Positions 50,818-59,719 of a stretch of 64,000 nucleotides of DNA are shown piece by piece. The notes under the pieces are model-generated. The model worked only from the letters and a program-made list of their open reading frames with translations, was not told where the DNA came from and ran no database searches. The DNA lies in NCBI GenBank assembly GCA_963820185.1, contig CAWFYV010000001.1, forward strand, positions 1 to 64,000. The letters are read 5' to 3'. Made by a program: the position numbers and the translations under genes. The DNA is from Aquilonibacter sp963820185 (GTDB taxonomy: Bacteria; Vulcanimicrobiota; Vulcanimicrobiia; Vulcanimicrobiales; Vulcanimicrobiaceae). Within the stretch, counting starts at the first letter, position 1; each line of letters opens with the position of its first letter.

Positions 50818-51741
50818 ATGAAAGCAATGCTTCTACTCATTGCTGCATTTGCAGCCGCATCGGGAAACGCACAAGCTACTGCGGCGCCACAATTCGCGCC
50901 GGGATTTTCAGCTCACACGGTTCAGGCCGGCGGTCGGACGATTTATTACCGGATCGGGGGGCGCGGCCCCGCGGTGCTCCTTCTTCACGGATACGGCGAT
51001 ACGGGGCAAATGTGGTCGACTTTCGCTTCTATGCTTGCGAAGACGCACACGGTGGTCGTTCCGGATCTCCCCGGACTTGGAAACTCGCGACCGGAAAGCC
51101 CAAATGCGCAATACGATATGGCCTCAGTCGCGCGTTCGATACACTCGCTGATGCAAAACCTAAACGTGCGGCGCGAGGCAATTGTGGGTCACGACATCGG
51201 ACTGATGGTGGCCTACGCCTACGCTGCGCAGTTTCGCAGCGACGTCACAAAGTTGGCGCTGATGGACGCGCCGATCCCGGGCGTCGGTCCTTGGCAGACG
51301 GTTCTGTTGTTACCCGGCACGTGGCACTTTCATTTCTACGGTACGTACGCGGAACAGATCACCGCCGGTCGCGAACGGATTTATCTTGATTGGCTCTGGG
51401 ACAGATTTGCGTTTCATCCGGAACGAGTCACAAATGCTGAACGCGCTGCGATTGCTGCATCCTATGCGCAGCCGGGTAACATGCGCGTCGGCTTTACGTA
51501 TTTTAAAGATTTTGATATAGATGCACGAGCCGATGTAACGTTTGCGAAGACGCCGTTGCGGATACCTGTGTTAGCGATGGGTGGCGAGAAATCGATGGGA
51601 GCACTCATGCCGCAATTCGCCAAAGCGGTTGCGGAAAATGTGCAGACGAGCGTCATCCCAGATGCCGGTCACTGGCTAATGGATGAGAATCCCCGCGCGA
51701 CGACCGATGCCTTGAGTCGGTTTTTTATCTTCGGCGCGTAA
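50818..51741 (+). CDS. Secreted alpha/beta hydrolase, epoxide hydrolase-like
   Basis: A 307-residue exported hydrolase. A signal peptide (AMLLLIAAFAAASGNAQA) precedes the domain: oxyanion loop VLLLHGYGDTGQMW, nucleophile elbow IVGHDIGLMVAY with Asp as nucleophile (as in epoxide hydrolases and haloalkane dehalogenases), a helical cap (about 155-235), and the catalytic His in IPDAGHWLMDENP. ATG at 50818. It has no link to motility and may be an insertion between flagellar genes. Confidence 0.82.
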   Translation: MKAMLLLIAAFAAASGNAQATAAPQFAPGFSAHTVQAGGRTIYYRIGGRGPAVLLLHGYGDTGQMWSTFASMLAKTHTVVVPDLPGLGNSRPESPNAQYDMASVARSIHSLMQNLNVRREAIVGHDIGLMVAYAYAAQFRSDVTKLALMDAPIPGVGPWQTVLLLPGTWHFHFYGTYAEQITAGRERIYLDWLWDRFAFHPERVTNAERAAIAASYAQPGNMRVGFTYFKDFDIDARADVTFAKTPLRIPVLAMGGEKSMGALMPQFAKAVAENVQTSVIPDAGHWLMDENPRATTDALSRFFIFGA

Positions 51742-51786
51742 CGCGCGGATGACGAGCTGGTAACAATTCCCCCGTAGCGTTGGGGG

Positions 51787-51945
51787 GTGGATAGGTCCGA
51801 GGCGCAACGCGTGAGCACCACGCTCGAAGCGCTGATCTTCTCCGAAGCCCTCAAGCCGCTGATGCGCGACGCAGATCCGCTGGGCGGATATGGCGTCACC
51901 TATTTCGCGCAACTCCTCGCAACGAGGCTCGAGGGGCATGACTGA
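51787..51945 (+). CDS. Short FlgJ-like rod-binding protein
   Basis: A 52-residue frame from a GTG at 51787 to a TGA at 51943-51945, ending inside the sigma-factor start (8-base overlap). The core LEALIFSEALKPLMR, then GGYGVTYFAQLLA has the pattern of the N-terminal rod-binding domain of FlgJ (FExxFLxxLLKxM...). The third positions are GC-rich, so it looks coding. It lies behind a CCCCC/GGGGG hairpin (51769-51787). It links the two rod genes with the sigma gene as a motility cluster. Very short, so moderate confidence. Confidence 0.55.
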   Translation: MDRSEAQRVSTTLEALIFSEALKPLMRDADPLGGYGVTYFAQLLATRLEGHD

Positions 51946-52619
51946 GGAGGAGCGCGAGGCCCAGATTCGCGCGCTGCTGCCGCTCGTACGAAAGATCGCG
52001 CGTCGCATCAGCCGCCTCGTGCCGTGCGACTACGACGATTTGGTCGGCGACGGAAGCATCGGCTTGATCCGCGCGGTCGACAACTTCGATCCCACGCGCG
52101 GCACGTCGCTCGAACACTACGCGCGGCACCTCATTTCGGGTGCGATGCTCAACGGTATACGCCGCATGGATCCCGTCTCGGAACGCACGCGCCGCGCGAT
52201 GCGCGACGGCGAGCTCGAGCGCTATGCGCTCGCGGGCGTTCGCGGGAGCATTCCGACGATGGCTGAGATGGAGGAGCGGCGACCGGGATTCATTCGTGCA
52301 AGCGCTGCCGTGACGCATGGTGTTCCGCTTTCGCTCGACCGTCCGCTTCCCGAGGGTGAGCGGTTGCAACGCGATTGGAGCAACGATCCCGCACGCCTTA
52401 TCCAAGCGCGCAGCGAGCGCGACGCGATCGACGCCGCGGTCGATGCGTTGCCGCAGCGCCAACGCCAGGTGATTCGCGAACATTACTACGGCGACGTGGT
52501 CGCTGCGCGAGGTCGGTCGTCGTATGAGGATCTCGCCGCAGCGCGCCTCGCAACTGCACATCGTCGCCATGCGCAAACTGCGCAAGAATCTAGAAAGTCT
52601 CAATGCTGCGGCGAGTTGA
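51938..52619 (+). CDS. FliA/WhiG-family sigma factor, frameshifted
   Basis: A sigma-70 family protein of about 226 residues (the ATG at 51938 overlaps the previous stop). Region 2: RRISRLVPCDYDDLVGDGSI then GLIRAVDNFDPTRG; region 3: LNGIRRMDPVSERTRRAM; region 4: VDALPQRQRQVIREHYYGD, then, after removing one G from the GG at 52498-52499, VSLREVGRRMRISPQRASQL, HIVAMRKLRKNLESLNAA to the TGA at 52617-52619. This is the helix-turn-helix of the flagellar (FliA) or WhiG type. The neighbouring rod genes fit FliA. Confidence 0.85.
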
Positions 52620-52969
52620 CGGCGACGAGGGCCGCGCGCAGGGGCCGCAGCCGCACGCCGGCGCCGTCGCGGCCGAGCAGATGGTTGCGCCGGTCGGCGA
52701 GAGCGAGGCGGAGTACCTCGCTGCTTCCGCGCGACCATCCGAAGTGGGCTCGCGATGCGGTCACGCTCTCGCAGCGGGCGCGCGAGATCGTCGCGCGGTT
52801 GCGCCCGGTCATCGTGAAGATTCTCACCTTCTGGGACCACCGCGTCCGCAGCGCATGGATCGGCGGAAGCCGCGTCTTGTATCGATCCGAGCGGGAGCTA
52901 TCGCATAGAGTCTTGACCCAGGTTTACGCGCGCGCCAACACTTTGGGGGAGTTGCCGCCTCTAGTATGA
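52603..52969 (+). CDS. Unknown protein between two sigma factors, frameshifted
   Basis: An ATG at 52603 overlaps the sigma gene and opens a frame with GC-rich third positions (MLRRVDGDEGRAQGPQPHAG), running to about 52730, where the coding pattern moves to another frame: RDHPKWARDAVTLSQRAREI, VARLRPVIVKILTFWDHRVR, and an end at 52967-52969 that overlaps the next ATG (ATGA). One extra base near 52727-52735 would account for it. The joined product has about 121 residues; I do not recognise it. Its site suggests a regulator of one of the sigma factors, such as an anti-sigma or anti-FliA-like protein, but no motif shows this. Confidence 0.5.
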
Positions 52970-53540
52970 AGATGGCGACGATGCATGGATGGGAGGAGCA
53001 CGGGCAAACGATCGACGCGGCGCGAGGCGGTAATGCGGCGGCGCTTGAAGCGCTGCTTGTCGCAGCCTGGCCGCACGCCTACCGCATCGCGCTTTCGATC
53101 CTGCGCCACCCTATGGCCGCCGAGGATGCGGCGCAAGAGGCATGTGCGCGCGTGGTGCTCGCGATTACACAGTTGCGGTCGCGGCAGGCATTCGGCGTGT
53201 GGTTCTACCGGGTCGTTGTCCGCGAAGCGCTCGCTATCGAGCGGCGGACGCGCTTTCACGAGCCGCTCGATCCCGAACGCTCGCTTCGGCTTCACCGCTG
53301 ACCGATGCGCTGGTACGCGTTGACGTGCTGCGCGCGCTCGGGAGCTTACCGCCCACGCAGCGCGCGGTCATCGCGCTGCACTACTATGCCGATCTGAACA
53401 GCCGCGAAATCGCTGCGATCGTCGGTATGCCGGATGCAACCGTGCGCTACCACCTTGCGCGCGCCCGTCGCCGGCTTGAAGCGTTGCTCGCATCGCACCG
53501 TCCGCGTCCCCTTGCCGAGGTGCTCTTCGATGCCGGTTGA
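52966..53540 (+). CDS. ECF-type RNA polymerase sigma factor, frameshifted
   Basis: A group IV sigma factor of about 191 residues. Region 2: AALEALLVAAWPHAYRIALS then ILRHPMAAEDAAQEACARVV; region 4: LRALGSLPPTQRAVIALHYY, then ADLNSREIAAIVGMPDATVR and YHLARARRRLEALL. The two halves lie in different frames; adding one base near 53280-53295 joins them before SASPLTDALVRVD. The ATG at 52966 overlaps the preceding stop. A small membrane protein follows with 11 bases overlap, a common layout for ECF and anti-sigma. Confidence 0.82.
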
Positions 53541-53784
53541 TCTTCGCGGCGCGCTGCGTGGCGCGCTCGACGTCACCACTCCGCCCTTTGCGCTCGAGCG
53601 CGTGCGCGAACGCGCGGTCGCGCGTCTTTGTCTGCGCGAACGCCGGCGCGCGCGATCGATGTTCTCCGCCGCCGCGCTCGTGGCGTTGATCGCGCTGTTT
53701 GCCGGCGGCTACGGGCCGATCACCTCGCATGCAGCGGCAATTGCCGCCGCGCCTATACCCGCTCCGGCACCGCAAGCCACGTGA
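53530..53784 (+). CDS. Small membrane protein, possible anti-sigma factor
   Basis: An 84-residue protein: about 45 soluble residues (ALDVTTPPFALERVRERAVA, RLCLRERRRARS), one membrane helix (MFSAAALVALIALFAGGY) and a short Pro/Ala-rich exported tail. It overlaps the ECF sigma gene by 11 bases and the next gene by 4 (GTGA), so coupling to the sigma factor suggests an anti-sigma role. No zinc-finger (HxxxCxxC) is present, and the protein is short for that role. Confidence 0.55.
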   Translation: MPVDLRGALRGALDVTTPPFALERVRERAVARLCLRERRRARSMFSAAALVALIALFAGGYGPITSHAAAIAAAPIPAPAPQAT

Positions 53785-55273
53785 TCGCGCTTTCGCAACG
53801 CGCTCGCGATGCGGCCATCGCCGCGGCTCTGGGCATCGCCTCGTTCGTGCTGCTCTTCATCCGGTACTGGGTTCCGCCCAACAAGATCTTCGACGAAGTC
53901 TACTTCGCGCGCGCAGCCGAAGAGTATCTGCAACGGCGCTACATCTACGAGAATACGCATCCGCCGGTCACGAAGCTGCTCATCACGCTCTCGGTGATGC
54001 TTTTCGGCGGCCTGCAGCACGGTGATACGTCGTATGGCTGGCGCTTTTTCAACGTCTTGCCGGCGCGATCGCGATCCCCATCTGCTTTCTGCTGGCCAAA
54101 CGCATCACGCGTTCAACGCTCTTTGGCGTCTATGCGGCCGTCCTCTTCGGGCTTGACGGCATGCACTACGTGCAGTCGCGCATCGCGACGCCCGAAGCAT
54201 TCGTCGTCTGCTTCTCGATGCTGACACTCTACGCGTTTTGTTGTTATTGGGATGCGGTGGTCGAGGCGCCCGCGCAGCCTATCGGGCATCGCTCGTGGAG
54301 CGAGCGGGCGGTGGAGTTCTTTTCCAGCTTAGCGATCGCCGCGATCGTGGTCTTCGTGCGCTTTCCCGGGGAGACGCTCGCTGCGCACGCTGTCCTGCTC
54401 GTCGTGATCGCCGCAAGCATTTATGCCGCATATCGTTTGTGGCGCGAACGTCCGCCTGGAGCGACGTGGCTCGTCATGTTCGCTTTTGCCGGCGCGCTGC
54501 TGGTTGCCAGCAAGTGGTACGGCGTGATGGCCTACGGCGTTGCCGCCGTGGTCATCGCCTATGCCTCGATCCGCGCGTGGCTCGCGCGGCGTGCCTCGCC
54601 GTTTCCGGTCGATCTCGTCCTTACCGCGGTCATCGGCAGCATCGGGATCGTCTACGCACTGGCCTACATTCCGCACTTTATCGGCCTGCGCGATCTGCAA
54701 ACGCTGCCGCCGCGGCCGTACACGGTCAGCGACGTCGTCGAGATGCAGCGCAATGCGTTTCTCTATCACGCGAATTTGAAGGCCACGCATCCGTACGCGT
54801 CGGCGTGGTGGACGTGGCCGCTCGAGCTGCGGCCGCCCTTATATTCCGCCGAGTACGGTGGTCATGGCGCGACGAGTACGGCCGCGATGATCTACTCGCT
54901 GCCGAATCCGCTCCTGCTCTGGCCGGGGCTGCTCTGCGTGCCGCTCGTCGGCGTGCTTGCCGTCTTACGGCGCAATCGCGGCTACGCGCTTGTCGTACTG
55001 GCGTATCTCATGCAGTGGGTGCCGTGGGCGTTCTCGCCGCGCATCGCGTTCCTCTATCACTTCTACGTAAACATCCCATTGATTGCGATCTGCAACACGG
55101 TAGCGATGCAATGGTTACTCGAGCGCCGCAACGTCGCGCTGGTTGCAACCGTCATAGCCTACTTCGCGCTGGTCGCGCCGGCGTTTATCTATTTCTTTCC
55201 GATCCTCTCCGCGATCCCGATCCTGCAAACACAATGGCTGCAACGCCTATGGTTGCCAACCTGGGCAGGGTAG
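53781..55273 (+). CDS. PMT-type glycosyltransferase (GT39), frameshifted
   Basis: A polytopic glycosyltransferase of about 497 residues. Its start has FVLLFIRYWVPPNKIFDEVY then FARAAEEYLQRRYIYENTHP, the catalytic Asp-Glu and the HPP of protein O-mannosyltransferases. The frame breaks at about 54059; adding one G (TTGGCCGG) links FFNVL to AGAIAIPICFLLAKRITRS and onward (GLDGMHYVQSRIATPEAF). About ten helices follow, with a late WVPWAFSPRIAFLYHFY, conserved in the family. GTG at 53781. It probably transfers a lipid-linked sugar to secreted proteins. Confidence 0.82.
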
Positions 55274-55278
55274 CGCGC

Positions 55279-55401
55279 CTATCTGATCAGCTGCGAAGCG
55301 AGGGTCGCAAGCAGCGCCGCCGACCCAATGAACACGAAGTAGATCAAGGCCTCGGCCAGGATCATTTCGTCTGACGCCGTTCTCAGATTCTTAAACATCA
55401 T
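55279..55401 (-). CDS. Small single-helix membrane protein (40 aa)
   Basis: A frame of 40 codons from ATG at 55401 (or the adjacent ATG at 55398, better spaced from AGAGGGG) to a TAG at 55279. It reads KNLRTASDEMILAEALIYF, then VFIGSAALLATLASQLIR: a short polar start and one membrane helix. The strong ribosome site makes translation credible. It is not similar to anything I know; size and shape recall accessory subunits of membrane complexes or a Flp-like pilin, neither supported by a motif. Confidence 0.5.
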   Translation of the reverse strand: MMFKNLRTASDEMILAEALIYFVFIGSAALLATLASQLIR

Positions 55402-55439
55402 GCCCCTCTTTAGGCACGAGTATGGCCGACTTTCCTGAC

Positions 55440-55480
55440 AGGGTCCTTGACCTGGAATGAAAGGGTCCTAAATTTTGTAT
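55440..55480. promoter_or_regulatory. Direct repeats AGGGTCCT with promoter-like boxes
   Basis: AGGGTCCT occurs at 55440-55447 and 55462-55469, 22 bases apart (two helical turns). On the plus strand TTGACC (55447-55452), 16 bases and TAAATT (55469-55474) resemble a promoter; AT-rich TATAAAATCC follows. The spacer lies between punA and the small membrane-protein gene, both on the minus strand, so such a transcript would be antisense. Confidence 0.35.
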
Positions 55481-55486
55481 AAAATC

Positions 55487-56300
55487 CTAGATTTTATCTA
55501 AAAATCGGGAGATCAAGTCGGCCAGGATGGGCCCGGTGCGTGCACCTTGCTCGGTGACGTCGAGGTGACTCGTGCCCGGCGCGGCCACGTTGTTCGTGAT
55601 CATGCTGAAGCCCAGAACGCCCATGCTCAGGAAGCGCGCGAAGATCGCTTCGAGCACCGTTGACATGCCGACCGCGTCCGCGCCGATCGTGCGCAAGTAG
55701 TGGGCTTCGGCCACAGTCTCGTAGTTCGGGTCCCTGCAGACCGGCGTAGACGCCCTCGCGTAACCGGTGTGCCGGTGCCGCGACGGTTTGCACGATGGCC
55801 CGCAGCCGTGACGAATATGCGTCGGCCATATCAACGAACGGATTCTCGTACGGCCAGCCGACGAGCGGATTGCGCCCGGTAAGGTTGAGGTGATCCTTGA
55901 TCATCATGATGTCGCCTGGCGCAACGTCGTCGCGCAGCGAACCGGCTGCGTTGGTGAGGATCACGATGTGTGCGCCCGCTGCATAGGCAAGCCGCACGCT
56001 GGTCGTGACTTGCGACGGCGAAAATCCCTGATAGAGATGCACGCGTCCGGCAAAGACGGCGACCTTTTTGCCGCGCATATTCCCAGCGAGCACTTCGCCC
56101 GCATGACCGCGCAGCGTTGCGACCGGCATCCCAAGCAGCGTGTCGTACGGGATCGAGACGTGCGTGAACGCGTCGCGAAACGCGGAAGAAAGCCCGCTTC
56201 CGAGCACGATAGCGATCTCGAGTTGGCCGCCTGCCGCCTCCTGGATGCGCGAGGCATCGACGGCGAGCAGTTTATCGTTGGGCGATCGGCGATCGATCAT
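55487..56300 (-). CDS. punA: Purine nucleoside phosphorylase, frameshifted
   Basis: An enzyme of about 270 residues that splits purine nucleosides with phosphate. It has IAIVLGSGLSSAFRDAF (phosphate loop), VAVFAGRVHLYQGFSPSQVT, ILTNAAGSLRDDVAPGDIMM and GRNPLVGWP. Removing one base from the GGG (plus strand) at 55728-55730 restores GVYAGLQGPNYETVAEAHYL, then RTIGADAVGMSTVLEAIFAR and ITNNVAAPGTSHLD, the substrate-binding Glu, Met and Asn. The stop is at 55487. It overlaps gpmI by 29 bases and is the last gene of the glycolytic operon. Confidence 0.88.
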
Positions 56301-57786
56301 AGAGGTTCACTCCAGTCATGGCGTCGGGAACCGGCAAACCTTCGAGCCGTAAGAGCGTGGGCGCGATATCGCCGAGCTTGCCCGGCACGAGCGTGCCGTG
56401 CACGTCATTCGAGATGAGGATCAACGGCACCGGATTGGTGGTGTGAGCGGTCAGCGGATTGCCCTCGGCATCGAGTTTCTCCTCGGCGTTGCCGTGATCG
56501 GCCGTGATCGCGAGCAGACCGCCGGCGGCGAGCACGGCCCGCGCAAGGCGCTGCAGGCACCCATCCAAGAGCTCGACCGCCTCGACCGTTGGTTTCCATT
56601 TGCCGGTGTGCCCAACCATGTCCGCGTTGGCATAGTTCATGATGATCACGTCGTGCCGGTGCGTCTCGATATCGTGCACCGCGATATCGGTAATCTCGCG
56701 CGCGCGCATCGCCGGCGCAAGGTCGTAGGTCGGCACGCTGCGATCCGAGGGGACGAGCTCGCGATCCTCACCCGGGAACACATCCTCACGGCCGCCGTTG
56801 AAAAAGTACGTCACGTGCGCGTACTTCTCGGTCTCAGCGAGGCGCAGCTGGGAAAGGCCGGCCCGCGCGATCACTTCGCCAAAGGTGTCGAACTGTGGAC
56901 GCGGTCCGAACAGTACCGGGTTGGGAAACGTTTCCTCGTACTTGGTCATCGTGGCGAAGATGCCGCGCTTCCACGCGTACTCGTTGAAGCGTTGGGTCAG
57001 TTGTCGCGCGCGGTCGGGGCGGAAGTTGAAAAAGATGCAGGCATCGCCGTCAGCAACCGCGCGCGTTTGCCCGATGATCGTCGGGACGACAAACTCGTCG
57101 CTTTCGTCGCGTTCGTAGGCCGCATCGAGCGCGGCGAGCGCGGTCGGCTCGTGATACTTCGCTTCACCTTTGGTTAGCAAGTTGAACGCGGCGTCGGTGC
57201 GCTCCCAACGCCTGTCGCGGTCCATCCCGTAAAAACGTCCACCGACCGAGGCGATTGAGCCGGGCCGCCCGATGGAATCGAGTTTGGCTTCGAGTTGGTC
57301 GATGTAGAGCTTCGCCGAACGCGGCGGCACGTCGCGGCCGTCGAGAAACGCATGGATCGCAAACGGTACGCGGGCCTCAACTGCCGCATCGATCAGTGCG
57401 AAAAGATGCGTTATCGAACTGTGCACTTGACCGTCGGAGAGCAACCCTATTAGGTGTAATGTGGAATGCTCGCGTCGAATGTGCTCGAGGCACGCGACGA
57501 GCGTCGGATTGATTTTGAATGCGCCCGATGCGATGTCGGCGTCGATTACCACGACGCCCTGCGGCACCACGCGACCCGAGCCGATATTCATGTGCCCGAC
57601 TTCGCTGTTGCCCATGATACCTTTAGGCAACCCGACGGCTTCGCCCGAGGCTTCCAGCGTTGTCCATGGGTATTTTTCGAAAAGCGCGTGCCAATATGGC
57701 AGTTTCGCCGCCGCAATTGCATTGCCGTAGTCGGCATCGTTGCAGCCCCAGCCGTCGAGCACCGCAAGTACAAGCGGCTTATGCAT
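56272..57786 (-). CDS. gpmI: 2,3-BPG-independent phosphoglycerate mutase
   Basis: A 504-residue manganese enzyme that interconverts 3- and 2-phosphoglycerate. Metal and phospho-Ser motifs: LAVLDGWGCND, MGNSEVGHMNIGSGRVVPQ (the nucleophilic Ser), HAFLDGRDVPPRS, FFNFRPDRARQLT, IMNYANADMVGHTGKW and ITADHGNAEEK. Length is normal for the family (about 510). It overlaps tpiA by 8 bases. Confidence 0.96.
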   Translation of the reverse strand: MHKPLVLAVLDGWGCNDADYGNAIAAAKLPYWHALFEKYPWTTLEASGEAVGLPKGIMGNSEVGHMNIGSGRVVPQGVVVIDADIASGAFKINPTLVACLEHIRREHSTLHLIGLLSDGQVHSSITHLFALIDAAVEARVPFAIHAFLDGRDVPPRSAKLYIDQLEAKLDSIGRPGSIASVGGRFYGMDRDRRWERTDAAFNLLTKGEAKYHEPTALAALDAAYERDESDEFVVPTIIGQTRAVADGDACIFFNFRPDRARQLTQRFNEYAWKRGIFATMTKYEETFPNPVLFGPRPQFDTFGEVIARAGLSQLRLAETEKYAHVTYFFNGGREDVFPGEDRELVPSDRSVPTYDLAPAMRAREITDIAVHDIETHRHDVIIMNYANADMVGHTGKWKPTVEAVELLDGCLQRLARAVLAAGGLLAITADHGNAEEKLDAEGNPLTAHTTNPVPLILISNDVHGTLVPGKLGDIAPTLLRLEGLPVPDAMTGVNLYDRSPIAQR

Positions 57787-58532
57787 GTCGGCTGGCTGCC
57801 TCGATCAACGTCGCGAAGCCGTCGGGATCGAGGGATGCACCGCCGATCAGGCCGCCGTTGATGTTCGGTTGCGCCGCATAGAGCGCCACATTGTCGGGCC
57901 GGGCGCTGCCGCCGTAAAGAATCGGCACATCATCCAAACCAGCTACGCTGTTGCGAATGATCTGCATCACACGATCGGCTTCGACGGGATCGCAATTTGC
58001 TCCGGTCCCAATCGCCCAGATGGGTTCGTAGGCCATCACGATGCCTGCGACCTCCGCCGCATCGAGGCCGTCAAGTGCGGCGACCGTTTGCGAAACGACG
58101 CGCCCATCGGTGTGACCGTCTTTGCGCTCCTGCGCCGTTTCGCCCACGGCAACGATCGGCGTAATGCCATGCTTGAGCAGCGCCTTGACCTTGAGGTTGA
58201 CGGTCTGATCCGTCTCGTTGAAATACATCCGCCGTTCGGAGTGGCCGACGATGGCGTAGCGGACGTCGAACTCGCGCAGCATCGGCGCGGAGATTTCGCC
58301 GGTAAAGGGGCCGTGGCTTTCCCAATGCACGTTCTGCGCCCCGAGCATTACTCGCGTCTGGTTGACGCAAGACGCTGTGCGCCGTCGGAAGCGCTGTAAA
58401 GGGCGGCGCAATGATAATTTCGATACGATCCGGGATTGATGCGGCAAGCGGGAGGAATGTCTGCAGAAACGCGCGCGTCTGCGCCGCGGTCTTGTGCATC
58501 TTCCAATTGCCTGCGACGACGGTACGCGGCAT
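57779..58532 (-). CDS. tpiA: Triosephosphate isomerase, frameshifted
   Basis: A TIM-barrel enzyme of about 250 residues. The start RTVVAGNWKMHKTAAQTRAF has the catalytic Asn and Lys. The frame then breaks in the GG (plus strand) at 58360-58361; removing one base joins SVLRQ to QTRVMLGAQNVHWESHGPFT and YAIVGHSERRMYFNETDQ (the electrophilic His), then MAYEPIWAIGTGANCDP (catalytic Glu) and PILYGGSARPDN. Since triosephosphate isomerase is normally a single essential gene, a sequence error is more likely than true loss. It overlaps pgk by one base and gpmI by 8. Confidence 0.92.
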
Positions 58533-59686
58533 CAGTCGGTTTCGAGCGCCGCGACGCCCGGGAGCGTGCGTCCTTCCAGGTATTCGAGTGTCGCGCCGCC
58601 GCCGGTGGAGACGTGCGTCATCGCGTCGGCAAAACCGAGCATATGCGCAGCGGCCGCGGCATCGCCACCGCCGACCACGCTGGTTGCGCCGGCTTGCGTG
58701 GCCCGCGCGATCGCTTCGCCGACGACCTTCGTACCGGAACGATATGCGGGTTTTTCATACACGCCCATCGGACCGTTGAAGACGATCTCCTTAGCGAGTT
58801 CTATTGCGCTCGCATAAGCTTGCGCCGTGCGCGGCCCGATATCGAGGATCATTTCGTCGTGCACGTCCTCGACGCCGACCACGTGGGCTTTATCGTCGGC
58901 GTCGAATGAGGTAGACACGACCGCATCGATCGGCAGATGCAGGGTGGCGTCATGATGCGCGGCCAGATCCAAGATCCGCTTCGCCGGCTCGAGATCGTCG
59001 TCGCGTAGGGACGCGCCGACGTTGGTGCCGCGCGCCGCCAGAAACGTGTTCGCCATGCCCCCGCCTACGCAGAAGGCGTCGACCTTGTTCATGAGATTGG
59101 TGAACACGTCGACTTTGTCTTTGACCTTGGCGCCACCGATGACGCAGACGTAGGGATGCGCGGGATCGCTGGTCAAGCGCGCGAGCGCCGAAAGCTCCGC
59201 CTGCATCAGCAAGCCTGCGGCGTGCGGCAAGAGGTGTGCCAGTGCTTCGGTCGAGGCGTGCGCCCGGTGTGCGGTTCCGAATGCATCGTTGACGTAGATG
59301 TCGCCGAGCGACGCGAGCTCTCGCGCGAAGGCGGGATCGTTGCTTTCTTCACCCGCGTGAAAGCGCACGTTCTCGAGCAGCAACACATCGCCGTTCTTGA
59401 GCTTCGCAACCGCATCGCGCGCGGCCGGACCGACGCAATCCGCAGCGAAGGCAACCGGCACGCCGAGACGCTTCCCGAGCGCAGGCGCTACCGGACGGAG
59501 TGAATACGTCGGATCGGCTTTACCGCCAGGGCGCCCGAGGTGGGAGAGCACGATCACGCGCGCGCCCCGTTCGTGCAAGGTACGCAAGGTTGGTATTGCC
59601 GCTTCGATGCGCGTGAAGTCCGCGACTTCGCCCGCAGACATGGGCACGTTGAGGTCCTCGCGTACGAGCACGCGTTTGCCGCGCAC
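58532..59686 (-). CDS. pgk: Phosphoglycerate kinase
   Basis: A kinase of at least 384 residues with RGKRVLVREDLNVPMSAG, VIVLSHLGRPGGKADPTYSL, LLENVRFHAGEESNDP, VCVIGGAKVKDKV and VVGGGDAAAAAHMLG, followed by THVSTGGGATLEYLEG. The GTG at 59686 is the first usual start, but the sequence upstream in the same frame reads SFHTIDDLDV after a CTG at 59714-59716, which fits the conserved N-terminus of the family. The real start may be that CTG, or a changed ATG. It sits 33 bases after gap, and is followed by tpiA. Confidence 0.95.
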   Translation of the reverse strand: MRGKRVLVREDLNVPMSAGEVADFTRIEAAIPTLRTLHERGARVIVLSHLGRPGGKADPTYSLRPVAPALGKRLGVPVAFAADCVGPAARDAVAKLKNGDVLLLENVRFHAGEESNDPAFARELASLGDIYVNDAFGTAHRAHASTEALAHLLPHAAGLLMQAELSALARLTSDPAHPYVCVIGGAKVKDKVDVFTNLMNKVDAFCVGGGMANTFLAARGTNVGASLRDDDLEPAKRILDLAAHHDATLHLPIDAVVSTSFDADDKAHVVGVEDVHDEMILDIGPRTAQAYASAIELAKEIVFNGPMGVYEKPAYRSGTKVVGEAIARATQAGATSVVGGGDAAAAAHMLGFADAMTHVSTGGGATLEYLEGRTLPGVAALETD

Positions 59687-59719
59687 GTCGAGGTCATCGA
59701 TGGTGTGGAAGCTCAGGGG

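Noticed and set aside
49354..51741. One 795-residue open frame over flgG and the hydrolase
   Set aside because: Its first part is out of frame with the first rod gene, the middle is the shifted tail of flgG, and the hydrolase has its own signal peptide at 50818.
50818..51741. Hydrolase as haloalkane dehalogenase
   Set aside because: The Asp nucleophile and the HGY loop fit epoxide hydrolases as well; without the halide-binding residues no firm choice is possible.
52621..52840. A minus-strand gene opposite the two sigma factors
   Set aside because: The minus-strand frames here are Arg/Pro-rich shadows, while plus-strand codons have strongly GC-rich third positions.
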